DNA of 20,753 nt from a virus. Under the pieces are notes generated by a model. The model searched no databases and had not been told where the DNA came from. It saw only the letters and a program-made list of their open reading frames with translations. Made by a program: the position numbers and the translations under genes. Below are positions 9,128-15,177 of the stretch, piece after piece. Position 1 is the first letter of the stretch; every line of letters starts with the position of its first letter. The DNA is taken from positions 1 through 20,753 of IMG/VR virus record IMGVR_UViG_3300049735_000130, one strand, 5' to 3'.

Positions 9128-9949
9128 TTACCCGCCTTTTGGTGACACTTGAAATTGAGTATATTCGTTGCAGACTTCTGAAGCGTCCTTACCCTTCGAG
9201 CATAGCCACGATCCATCCTCCGATGGCTTCGAGTGGAGACAGAAGCGACACTCTGGCGGGAGGACAGGAGGTTGCCAACAAGCTTCCCTTTTGAAACACG
9301 ACTTGCATCGCCAATCATTAGGTGTTGAAGCTACCCGCTCAGAGTGTCCATCAATCGCACTTTGTATCTTAATGAACATTTCGCCCCATTCCTCTTCGTC
9401 AAAAGGAATGATCTCGGCATGAAGTTGACTGTCATTTTTATTATAAGCTACAAATAGTGTGCGAGAGATTGCAAACATCGCCATCATCATCGTTGCTTGG
9501 CGATAGTATTTTCTATTAGCCGATTTAATCCCGTGCTTCTCAAACTGTTTAAAGCGAGCATCGTTCATCGACTTTATTTCGAGGATCGCAAGATCATCTG
9601 ATCCATCCTCGAAGTTAACTAAACCATCAGCGTGGCACACAATGTGTCCACCGAGCCATTCTCTTCTGTGCTGTCTACCTGTCGTGTCATCTTTTTCCCA
9701 TACACGTAGGTCGGCTCGTTTTTTTAAATCGTAGACAACCCAATCTTCAATTCGATGACCCGCAAAGAAAATTCTTTTTAGCCGGGGATCGGGTGTCACA
9801 CTTGGGAAACCACGCAAGGACAGTTGCAATTCTGCGATGCAGTCTGTCCCTGCCATGCTCGCCCCAATGTAGTCACGGGCTATATCCTTCGGTTCACGAA
9901 GGTAGCCCGTGTCTATATCTGCAATAATTTTTGCAGCGAGATCACTCAT
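9128..9949 (-). CDS. PD-(D/E)XK nuclease, Cas4/RecB-like, with two Cys clusters
   Basis: A 273-residue nuclease-fold protein. PD-(D/E)XK elements appear in order: AGHRIEDW with Glu68, HADG with His106/Asp108, and LEIK with Glu124 and Lys126, followed by the YYRQATMMMAM helix (about 148-158) seen in RecB/Cas4/AddB nucleases. Cys215, Cys218 and Cys224, possibly with Cys37, could hold an iron-sulfur cluster as in Cas4/AddB. A second set (Cys234, Cys237, Cys250, Cys260) looks like an added zinc-binding tail. The likely role is 5'-end resection or exonuclease work that makes single strands for the neighbouring SSB-like and Sak4-like proteins. The start overlaps the upstream stop (TAATG). Fold and active site are confident; polarity and substrate are inferred. 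Confidence 0.88.
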   Translation of the reverse strand: MSDLAAKIIADIDTGYLREPKDIARDYIGASMAGTDCIAELQLSLRGFPSVTPDPRLKRIFFAGHRIEDWVVYDLKKRADLRVWEKDDTTGRQHRREWLGGHIVCHADGLVNFEDGSDDLAILEIKSMNDARFKQFEKHGIKSANRKYYRQATMMMAMFAISRTLFVAYNKNDSQLHAEIIPFDEEEWGEMFIKIQSAIDGHSERVASTPNDWRCKSCFKREACWQPPVLPPECRFCLHSKPSEDGSWLCSKGKDASEVCNEYTQFQVSPKGG

Positions 9950-10443
9950 TAGAATGGTATCTCGTCATCTGGCATGTCAACAGTAGTAGAGCCAGACCCT
10001 TTTGCGGGTGCTGATTTCTGACTAGCAATGTCGTCTGGATGAAAGAAGCTACCAATTTTAGTTTGTTGCTTCCCCATATACTCTTGCTCGTAGATGTTGA
10101 CACCAACTTTTTTACCTACAAAAAAGTCTATGCCTTTTGCTTTATCTGGAGTTTCGTCCCCCAATATTTGCTGTATTCTCATCAGCCTAGACAGACCACG
10201 ATTTTTTCTTTTAATCGCTTTGTCTTTAGCTTCTGGATCATTGTAGTTTCCACAATGAACAACGAGCCAATCTTTACAAACATTAGCATCGTTTTCCATC
10301 TCAACGACCATCTGTTTGTCAACGCCTTTAGTTTCAATTACCATATTTTTTATGGTCATTATGTGTCTACCTGCACCTGCTACGGGTTTTCGCAGTTCAA
10401 CACCATCGAAGGATAAACCTTCTAAACCTTCCCATTCACTCAT
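9949..10443 (-). CDS. Single-stranded DNA-binding (DUF669/SSB-like) protein with SSB-type C-terminal tail
   Basis: A 164-residue protein whose body (roughly residues 20-135) has alternating beta-type segments typical of an OB-like phage ssDNA-binding domain of the DUF669 kind. A flexible Ser/Gly/Pro-rich linker (about 140-157) follows, then a terminal acidic tip DMPDDEIPF. That tip nearly matches the conserved C-terminal tail of bacterial SSB proteins (DDDIPF in E. coli), which docks repair and replication enzymes. It lies directly after the Sak4-like ATPase (ATGA overlap) and directly before the nuclease, the usual company of DUF669 proteins. Role: coat ssDNA and recruit partners during recombination or replication. 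The tail is seen; the OB fold is inferred. Confidence 0.8.
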   Translation of the reverse strand: MSEWEGLEGLSFDGVELRKPVAGAGRHIMTIKNMVIETKGVDKQMVVEMENDANVCKDWLVVHCGNYNDPEAKDKAIKRKNRGLSRLMRIQQILGDETPDKAKGIDFFVGKKVGVNIYEQEYMGKQQTKIGSFFHPDDIASQKSAPAKGSGSTTVDMPDDEIPF

Positions 10444-11219
10444 ACATTTGCTCCTTTTTTCTGCATGGTTTGAAATTGATCTTTGGTCATCATTACTCTT
10501 TCGAGTAAGTCAGTTACCTTGTCCGTATTTTCTACGGGCGAAAGTCTACGATGGGGGTCACGAGCCTTGCCGATCCACCCCTTCACGCCTTCGGTGTAAA
10601 TTTGTCTACGAACAATCGTCTTTCCTCCTTCTTCATCGGAGGTGCGAACCAAAGCAAAGACGTAATCAAAAAGAGAAGGTATCCACTTTGCGATCTTTGC
10701 TTGGGTCATCATTGGCATTACTTTATTAATGCCGTTTGCATCCTCTTGACTGTCAGCCAAGAAGGTACAAATAACATGACAATCTCTGTCACGTATCCAC
10801 TTTAATGTCTTACGGATATTTGCTCCGTAAACATTCCACAGTTCAAAATTGCTTGGATGATCTTTTGTTTCGATCTCAGCATCTTCAAAACATCTTTGCG
10901 ACAGTTCGGTACAGCTATCTACTGCAATCCATTTATACTCTCGCTTTTTAAATTCGTCGCTTGACACGTATCGCATCAAGTCAACAAAAGAATACCTATC
11001 CTTGATAGGTCGATTGAAGGAATGGAAGGGTAGATAATCGATCTCTATATTAGAGAGCGATGCTAACCCTGCTTCTCCAGAAAGAATTAAACCTTTCCCC
11101 CATTTATTATAATAGTCAGCGATGGCAGTTGTTTTGCCAACACCAGAATGACCATACAATGCAGTCTTAGTTGCACTACGAACTGCACTATCAGTCGTTG
11201 AAAACGGACTAATCACCAT
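10440..11219 (-). CDS. Sak4-like RecA-fold ATPase (phage recombinase)
   Basis: A 259-residue P-loop ATPase. The Walker A motif GHSGVGKTT is at 23-31 after a short strand (KTALYG). A Walker B-type strand ends WIAVDS with Asp101. A later strand (HVICTFLAD) has the position of sensor/motif 3 in RecA-like folds. Size and the P-loop near the N-terminus match the phage Sak4/RadA-like single-strand-annealing recombinase group, normally encoded beside an SSB/DUF669 protein and a PD-(D/E)XK nuclease, as here. It should drive homologous pairing or annealing on ssDNA. It overlaps the upstream gene by 11 bases and the downstream one by ATGA. A plain AAA-type phage ATPase is the alternative reading. Confidence 0.88.
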   Translation of the reverse strand: MVISPFSTTDSAVRSATKTALYGHSGVGKTTAIADYYNKWGKGLILSGEAGLASLSNIEIDYLPFHSFNRPIKDRYSFVDLMRYVSSDEFKKREYKWIAVDSCTELSQRCFEDAEIETKDHPSNFELWNVYGANIRKTLKWIRDRDCHVICTFLADSQEDANGINKVMPMMTQAKIAKWIPSLFDYVFALVRTSDEEGGKTIVRRQIYTEGVKGWIGKARDPHRRLSPVENTDKVTDLLERVMMTKDQFQTMQKKGANV

Positions 11220-11652
11220 GTGTTTTTACCTTGAAAGTTGGGACACCCATCTTGATAGTAAGGGCATCACTTAGTTGAGATTGAACGTCACTATCTGACG
11301 CATCGAATTGACGTTTGTTGATCGTAAAGTTTACTGCTACACACGTCGGACGTTTACTCCCGGCAGGGAATAAATCTTCTAAAACTTTTTTATCCCACTC
11401 ATACTTTTCGGGGATTTTAATTACTAAGGAATGAGAATTAGAATAGGTAATCTCGTACTCACCTATATCCTCTGGCAGTTCTGCCAACAGTTGACCCTTC
11501 TCTTTATCTATACGTTCTTTAAGCTCTTCCAGATCACTTAAAGATTGTGATAATTTTGCAGCAACTTCTTTTAATCTTGCTGTCTGAAGAGGTCTGTCTT
11601 TCTTAATATTATTTATTAAGTCATCCCATTCGGTTGATTGTTGAGTGTTCAT
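11209..11652 (-). CDS. Hypothetical protein, first gene of the leftward operon
   Basis: A 147-residue protein of two parts: a helical, probably coiled-coil N-terminus (about 20-58, LKEVAAKLSQSLSDLEELKE and onward) and a beta-rich C-terminus (YEITYSNSHSLVIKIPEKYEW, then AVNFTINKRQFDA, then VPTFKVK). I do not recognise a named family. AAAGGT at 11658-11663 (reverse strand) is its ribosome-binding site. As the first gene of the operon ahead of the Sak4-like ATPase, overlapping it by 11 bases, it is probably a recombination accessory factor; a host-nuclease inhibitor of the Gam type was considered but no supporting motif is visible. Confidence 0.75.
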   Translation of the reverse strand: MNTQQSTEWDDLINNIKKDRPLQTARLKEVAAKLSQSLSDLEELKERIDKEKGQLLAELPEDIGEYEITYSNSHSLVIKIPEKYEWDKKVLEDLFPAGSKRPTCVAVNFTINKRQFDASDSDVQSQLSDALTIKMGVPTFKVKTHGD

Positions 11653-11662
11653 TTTTTACCTT

Positions 11663-11675
11663 TAATAGTTTATTA
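11663..11675. promoter_or_regulatory. Operator-like dyad in the divergent control region
   Basis: TAATA-GTT-TATTA is a perfect five-base dyad in the 82-base gap between the leftward operon (starts 11652) and the rightward HTH gene (starts 11735). It overlaps a leftward -10-like sequence (CATAAT, 11677 to 11672 on the reverse strand, without a good -35). The HTH gene next to it would be the natural ligand. Short AT-rich dyads occur by chance, so this is tentative. Confidence 0.35.
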
Positions 11676-11679
11676 TGGG

Positions 11680-11708
11680 TTTACTAATTACACAACTTAC
11701 GCTAAAAG
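11680..11708 (+). promoter_or_regulatory. Possible rightward promoter for the HTH-primase genes
   Basis: TTTACT (11680-11685), a 17-base spacer, then TAAAAG (11703-11708), each matching four of six sigma-70 consensus positions. A start of transcription near 11715 would leave the AGAGGA ribosome-binding site (near 11721-11727) in the leader of the gene at 11735. The position fits well; the sequence match is modest. Confidence 0.35.
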
Positions 11709-11734
11709 TAGTGGATACGCAAGAGGAAAATTAA

Positions 11735-11956
11735 ATGAAATTCGATATTCAGACTTTAATTGATGATCTTGGTGGTGCTTCGAGCGTCGCGAAGAAACTC
11801 GATATTGGCAGGACTGTCCCCTATGGGTGGACTAGAAGAAATTTTATTTCCTCCGCTTACCTTTCAAAAATCAAAGAGGTTGCACCGCACCTCGATATTA
11901 ATTCTTACTTTGTGGAGGACTATAATAATGACAAACATAACGGAGGCAGCACTTGA
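11735..11956 (+). CDS. Small HTH regulator, Cro/YdaS-like
   Basis: A 73-residue protein with a helix-turn-helix pattern: LIDDLGGASSVAKKLDIGRTVPYGWTRRNFISSAYL. The 'GG.s.vAk.Ldi....vy.W..r..i.' signature is that of small phage Cro/YdaS-type repressors that recognise operators through a lambda-like HTH. AGAGGA lies about eight bases ahead of the ATG. It sits at the divergent junction between the leftward recombination operon and the rightward replication gene, the classic location of an early switch, so its likely job is to repress one or both promoters in 11653-11734. The next gene starts inside its 3' end at 11928, so the two are translationally linked. Ligand operator not demonstrated. Confidence 0.8.
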   Translation: MKFDIQTLIDDLGGASSVAKKLDIGRTVPYGWTRRNFISSAYLSKIKEVAPHLDINSYFVEDYNNDKHNGGST

Positions 11957-13883
11957 ATACTTGGACAGAGGTTGGGTAAGTGTACCGATCAATCCTAAAA
12001 CAAAAGTCTGCCCTTTCGGATGGGGACAAATAAGCGAAAGCAAAACACTTCCAACACACGAAGAAGTTGAGAAATGGTTTGAACCTTATCCAAATTACGA
12101 CATCGCTATCCTAACAGGTAGACTTAGTAATCTTGTTGTTGTCGATTGTGACAACATGGAAGCTGTTAATAAAGCTAAAGAGCTTGGACTAACTAGAACT
12201 CCTGTAGTGGTGGAAACCAAAAAAGGTTTCCACTTTTATTATTCGCATCCAACTGGTGACGCTTGGATCAAGAGCTTCGTTGGTGCAAATAACTCTGGTG
12301 TTGAGTGGGCAAAGTGTTCTGGTCTTGATCTACGTGGATCGAAGGGCATGGTATTCGCTCCACCTTCTGTTGGAAAATCGTGGCAACTAATGCCCGGTGC
12401 CGACTTCGATGATCTACCTATGTTTAACATGCCTACGATTGTTCAACCTAAAGTAGAGAGTAAGGTTATTAATCTCGAAGATTTTAGGTTAGAACATGTT
12501 AGCTTTGTTGGTGTTAAGCCAGAAGGCTATGGTGTTTGGGAAAGAACTAAAGAAGATGTTGATGAGCTTGGAAGAAAAATTGATGCGGGTGATGGTTGTC
12601 ATTCAAGGATCGTATCGCTCGTAGGCGAGCTTGTAGCAATCGGCATGACAAATCACGATGTCTACAAAAAGTGTAGAGAGTTTTGTGACAACTTTATGTT
12701 GAACCCTTTTGATGACGACAAGATCATCAACACTATCGATGACATTACAAAGTCTGACAAAAGAAACCATCCCGAAAGAGATGTGGCTAAAGATGATATA
12801 ATAAAGAAAGAAGAAAGCAAAGAACCAGACACAAGACTGATTACTGTCGCTGACATTGAAAGGCTTGAGGGGGAGTTAGGTTCGGTACAATATTTTGTTG
12901 AGCCATTCATTCCCACAACTGGAACGATCATACAGTTTCATGGATATTCTGGACATGGGAAGAGTACGTTTGCTAGACATTTACTCTACTCAACATCAGC
13001 AGGACAAGATGCCTTTGGTTGTTTCATGCTTCATCGTAGACCACGTGTTCTTTATTTAGATTTTGAAAACAGCCGTGCTAATGTTGTCAACTTCTTAAAG
13101 CAAGCGAGAGCTACGTATGGCGATGCAGGGGATCATTTTAAAATGTGGTGTCCTTTTGATAATCGAAGCATGATGAACTTAAAATCTGAAGTTGGATTAA
13201 ATGCTTTTAAATATTTAGTCAAAGCATCTAAACCTAACATTGTTGTGATTGATACTATACGATCTGCCTTCCCAAGCATGATAGAAAATTCGTCGGACGA
13301 TTGGAGCTATGTCAATGCGATTTGTTTAGCTTTAAGAAACGAAGGAATAAGTGTTATTCTTCTGCATCATTCCAACAAGCCATCTGACAATGGACAATCT
13401 GGTAGGGAAGCAGGATCAACAAATCAACTTACAGTTTTGGAAACTCAGATTAAGATTACTCAAATCTTCGAGGACGAAACGACTGCCAATGTAAAAGCAG
13501 GGATACATGATCCCGATGTTTTCTTAAATCTTCGCACACCTCCTGCTATTAAAACGGGTGAGGTTCTAGACCTAATGTACGAAATAAGGTATGGTAAAGT
13601 GCGAGAACCAACAAACGTACATGAGCCATTTCACCAGATCGGAATGGCATACGATCCAATCATGTCTACGTTTAGACCTGTTGCCTACAAGAGTGCAAAG
13701 CAAAGAGCCGTTATGTATGCACGAGAATGGGAAGATAAGTCTGGTGCAAAAAGACCTGCCCTTTCCAATGAAGAGATCGCTTCGAGAATTAAGAAGCCTT
13801 TGTATATGGTGAAGGAATGGACGGAAGAAATCAGAACAACAGATCACGCAAGTCATCTAGCGGAACTAAAGTCCAACCGATAA
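11928..13883 (+). CDS. Prim-pol/helicase replication protein
   Basis: A 651-residue fusion of primase and helicase. The N-terminal 'bifunctional primase-polymerase' domain (about 5-165) shows the metal-binding DCD at 73-75 after a hydrophobic strand (NLVVV), then TKKGFHFYY with His102, and LDLRGSKGMVFAPPS. A primase C-terminal helical segment follows (about 222-280, HSRIVSLVGELVAIGM). A RepA/RecA-like helicase domain starts near 330: Walker A GYSGHGKST at 339-347, Walker B NIVVIDT with Asp442, and VILLHHSNKP near 477-485. It would both prime and unwind at the phage origin. I chose ATG 11928 because GGAGG lies nine bases upstream and the primase domain begins at once; the frame stays open farther upstream but that part overlaps the HTH gene and looks non-coding. 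Confidence 0.92.
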   Translation: MTNITEAALEYLDRGWVSVPINPKTKVCPFGWGQISESKTLPTHEEVEKWFEPYPNYDIAILTGRLSNLVVVDCDNMEAVNKAKELGLTRTPVVVETKKGFHFYYSHPTGDAWIKSFVGANNSGVEWAKCSGLDLRGSKGMVFAPPSVGKSWQLMPGADFDDLPMFNMPTIVQPKVESKVINLEDFRLEHVSFVGVKPEGYGVWERTKEDVDELGRKIDAGDGCHSRIVSLVGELVAIGMTNHDVYKKCREFCDNFMLNPFDDDKIINTIDDITKSDKRNHPERDVAKDDIIKKEESKEPDTRLITVADIERLEGELGSVQYFVEPFIPTTGTIIQFHGYSGHGKSTFARHLLYSTSAGQDAFGCFMLHRRPRVLYLDFENSRANVVNFLKQARATYGDAGDHFKMWCPFDNRSMMNLKSEVGLNAFKYLVKASKPNIVVIDTIRSAFPSMIENSSDDWSYVNAICLALRNEGISVILLHHSNKPSDNGQSGREAGSTNQLTVLETQIKITQIFEDETTANVKAGIHDPDVFLNLRTPPAIKTGEVLDLMYEIRYGKVREPTNVHEPFHQIGMAYDPIMSTFRPVAYKSAKQRAVMYAREWEDKSGAKRPALSNEEIASRIKKPLYMVKEWTEEIRTTDHASHLAELKSNR

Positions 13884-13894
13884 GATGTAATCCT

Positions 13895-13996
13895 ATGGCA
13901 CATGATCTTCGGCAACCGAAGTATCGTGTGCGTGTAGTTGAAGATCAAACTAAAAAAATATATCGACAGAGAAAGCACAAAAAAAATCCCCCCTAA
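13895..13996 (+). CDS. 33-residue basic phage protein
   Basis: A tiny ORF 11 bases after the prim-pol/helicase stop: MAHDLRQPKYRVRVVEDQTK, ending in a Lys/Arg-rich tail with NPP. The start of this peptide (DLRxPKYRxRVV) is like very short conserved proteins I recall from phage genomes, which is why I include it. No strong Shine-Dalgarno is visible (only TAAGAT-like), so it may depend on translation of the gene before it. Its last codons overlap the A-run and C-run of the - strand terminator hairpin, so the same bases serve both. Confidence 0.5.
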   Translation: MAHDLRQPKYRVRVVEDQTKKIYRQRKHKKNPP

Positions 13997-14023
13997 GAGC
14001 CGTTTCTTCGCAGCTAGGGGGGA
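13979..14023 (-). terminator. Rho-independent terminator reading leftward
   Basis: Arms TCCCCCCTA (13987-13995) and TAGGGGGGA (14015-14023) pair perfectly over nine bases around a 19-base loop. Read on the reverse strand, the stem is followed at once by eight U (A-run 13979-13986). On the forward strand no U-run follows. This is therefore a leftward terminator, yet no reverse-strand gene lies to its right in the gene-poor region. It implies a leftward transcript starting between about 14024 and 14362. Confidence 0.8.
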
Positions 14024-14041
14024 GGTTTGTGTTATTGTACT

Positions 14042-14111
14042 AACTATATTTTTCATATAGTTTTGGAGCAGAGTATACGAGAGGGAGGAACTCAATACTC
14101 TGTAAACTATA
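14042..14111. repeat. Competing hairpins with a purine-rich (SD-like) loop
   Basis: AACTATAT (14042-14049) pairs with ATATAGTT (14055-14062) around a five-base loop. Alternatively TATAGTTT (14056-14063) pairs with AAACTATA (14104-14111), enclosing a second perfect stem, CAGAGTAT (14069-14076) with ATACTCTG (14095-14102). The 18-base loop holds GAGAGGGAGGA. The two foldings use the same central bases and exclude each other. TGTAAACTAT at 14101-14110 recurs as a direct copy at 14132-14141. The block could act as switching RNA or as a DNA operator/iteron. Confidence 0.55.
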
Positions 14112-14151
14112 GTAACAACTAAAGTTATTTATGTAAACTATTATTTTTTTT

Positions 14152-14265
14152 GAACGTAGAGAATTTAAACTCCTCTTATCTCCGTTGAGGCACTACGTTC
14201 TCACTTCTCAGAAACGCAATTTCCTTTGCGTTTCCTCGTCCCTCGCACAACTACGGAGGAGTTTA
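14152..14265. repeat. Interleaved inverted repeats (pseudoknot geometry) around a strong SD
   Basis: Stem A: GAACGTAG (14152-14159) with CTACGTTC (14193-14200). Stem B: TAAACTCCTC (14166-14175) with GAGGAGTTTA (14256-14265), all ten bases complementary. B's first arm lies in A's loop and its second arm outside, so A and B can form a pseudoknot. Between them stands a compact hairpin, GAAACGCAA (14211-14219) with TTGCGTTTC (14226-14234) and a six-base loop. On the forward strand B's second arm is the ribosome-binding site of the 12-codon ORF at 14267. A local alternative, CCTC (14172-14175) with GAGG (14187-14190), would free it. Confidence 0.6.
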
Positions 14266-14287
14266 CATGTGTTCGCTAAAAAGTCAA
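14260..14287 (-). promoter_or_regulatory. Possible leftward promoter for the structured RNA
   Basis: Read on the reverse strand: TTGACT (14287-14282), a 16-base spacer, TAAACT (14265-14260). The -35 matches five of six and the -10 four of six sigma-70 consensus positions. It is upstream of, and directed at, the leftward terminator ending near 13979. The -10 coincides with one arm of the ten-base inverted repeat. Confidence 0.35.
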
Positions 14288-14305
14288 CCCCTACGAGCAA
14301 AATAG
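14267..14305 (+). CDS. 12-codon leader-type ORF
   Basis: ATG at 14267 is preceded by GGAGGAG at 14255-14261, five bases away, one of the best ribosome-binding sites in the window. It encodes MCSLKSQPLRAK and stops at TAG 14303-14305. The ribosome-binding site is one arm of a ten-base inverted repeat, so it can be hidden by pairing. The stop codon is the first part of TAGTTGTG, which can pair either upstream (CACAACTA, 14246-14253) or downstream (CACAACT, 14318-14324). This is the arrangement expected of a leader peptide, but no run of one regulatory codon is seen, and chance cannot be excluded. Confidence 0.35.
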   Translation: MCSLKSQPLRAK

Positions 14306-14334
14306 TTGTGTCTTTTTCACAACTGTGTTATATA
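14304..14334 (+). promoter_or_regulatory. Promoter with overlapping dyad, ahead of the lysis-side operon
   Basis: TTGTGT (14306-14311), a 17-base spacer, TATATA (14329-14334). A start near 14341 leaves GAGG (14351-14354) as ribosome-binding site for the TTG-start gene at 14363. A perfect dyad AGTTGTG (14304-14310) / CACAACT (14318-14324) covers the -35 and much of the spacer, as a repressor operator would. This probably drives at least the first genes of the rightward run to 17648. Confidence 0.5.
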
Positions 14335-14362
14335 AGTTATCAAAAATTTTGAGGCAGATAAT

Positions 14363-14725
14363 TTGGCAAAACGACTTATCCTCTCCGATGCGGAGCAGGA
14401 GTGGTTAAAATGTAATCATTATAAATACACACACAGGCAACTGGGTAAAAAGTTTGGTGTCTGTGTGGATACAATGCGTCGGCAATTAATGAAGATGGAA
14501 CTTCAATACTTTCCCGGTGCCAAGTATCAACGCAGGGTCGAACCTAAAAGATGGACACGACCTTGCTCAGTATGTGGCGATCGTACTCCTAGACCAAAGT
14601 ACCAGTACAGATGCACCTCATGCCATGAGCGTGAAGAAGGAGTTGATCGTGGGGCATACAACAAAGATAAAAAAGTTCACATTTCACTAGGAGGATTTAA
14701 TCTTGGCAAACCCACAGAAGTCTAA
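14363..14725 (+). CDS. HTH plus zinc-ribbon DNA-binding protein
   Basis: A 120-residue protein starting at TTG 14363, with GAGG eight bases upstream. The N-terminal half (about 8-45: EQEWLKCNHYKYTHRQLGKK then FGVCVDTMRRQLMKMEL) reads as a homeodomain-like HTH of the kind that picks a target by its last helix. The C-terminal half has CSVC (Cys68, Cys71) and CTSC (Cys84, Cys87), a CxxC-12-CxxC zinc ribbon. It is the first gene after the structured region and its promoter, so it could regulate the late/lysis genes or its own promoter. A terminase-small-subunit-like or endonuclease-associated DNA-binding role is the alternative. The next gene starts inside its 3' end. Confidence 0.7.
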   Translation: MAKRLILSDAEQEWLKCNHYKYTHRQLGKKFGVCVDTMRRQLMKMELQYFPGAKYQRRVEPKRWTRPCSVCGDRTPRPKYQYRCTSCHEREEGVDRGAYNKDKKVHISLGGFNLGKPTEV

Positions 14726-15110
14726 AGGCGATGCGTACGAAAGAGAACTCGCTACTTATTTAAACGAACAAGTGTTTGGAGAAGAACAATGTCAACGAGC
14801 GCCATTATCCGGGGGAGGAAAATCCGGCATCGTTATCGCAGGAGGGGCAGACCTCGTAGGTACGCCAGATGTTTTCATCGAAGCCAAAAGAGTAGAGAGG
14901 CTCAACGTGAGGGACGCAATGAGACAAGCGGAAAGAAACATTGATCGCTCCTCTACGAGTGACGTACCTGTCGTCATCACAAGAAGGAACAGGGAAGCTA
15001 CAGGAGATAGTCTAGTCGTAATGAGAATGAAGGATTGGAAGAAATTGTATAGACAATTTCTTCTGTTCAACGGCAAGATCAAGGACGAACCACATGTAGT
15101 TTCACGTTAA
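14703..15110 (+). CDS. Hjc-like PD-(D/E)XK nuclease (putative Holliday junction resolvase)
   Basis: A 135-residue protein with the layout of small resolvase-type nucleases: KGDAYERELATYL (Glu13), a glycine-rich turn (PLSGGGKSG), GGADLVGTPDVFIEAKR with Asp50, Asp56, Glu60 and Lys62, then a helix and PVVITRRNR, VVMRMKDWKKL. The E...D...ExK set matches the archaeal Hjc/phage resolvase-like branch of the PD-(D/E)XK superfamily. It would cut branched recombination intermediates before packaging. I take the TTG at 14703 as start because AGGAGG ends eight bases upstream (14689-14694) and it gives Glu13 the expected depth. It overlaps the HTH/zinc gene by 23 bases. Confidence 0.82.
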   Translation: MANPQKSKGDAYERELATYLNEQVFGEEQCQRAPLSGGGKSGIVIAGGADLVGTPDVFIEAKRVERLNVRDAMRQAERNIDRSSTSDVPVVITRRNREATGDSLVVMRMKDWKKLYRQFLLFNGKIKDEPHVVSR

Positions 15111-15177
15111 TGTTTTGAACATCACCATTACAACATCAACTTCAGTTTTAATATCTTTAGTAGACTGGAGTAAGAAA

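Larger units (their letters stand above)
13979..14253 (-). ncRNA. Predicted leftward structured RNA of about 275 nt
   Basis: Prediction from signals, not from a known family. A leftward promoter-like pair (14260-14287) would start an RNA near 14253, and the strong leftward terminator would end it near 13979. Between them lie several perfect inverted repeats (14211-14234, 14152-14200, 14056-14111, 14042-14062) and no reverse-strand reading frame that looks coding. A similar argument can be made for a forward-strand leader, because inverted repeats fold on either strand. Confidence 0.4.

Noticed and set aside
10316-10805. Rightward reading frames opposite the SSB-like and Sak4-like genes
   Set aside because: They are antisense to two confident genes, with Cys/Phe/Ser-rich low-quality composition and no ribosome-binding sites.
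11667-11695. Leftward promoter TTGTGT-17-TAAACT for the early operon
   Set aside because: Transcription would start near 11660, inside or after the AAAGG ribosome-binding site of the first gene, so it would not give a usable leader.
11760-11927. N-terminal extension of the prim-pol/helicase
   Set aside because: The added 56 residues are coded out of frame over the HTH gene, look non-coding, and the ATG at 11928 has a good ribosome-binding site.
14042-14142. CRISPR-like or iteron array from repeated TGTAAACTAT/AACTATA
   Set aside because: Only two exact ten-base copies and a few shorter ones with irregular spacing; not enough for an array.
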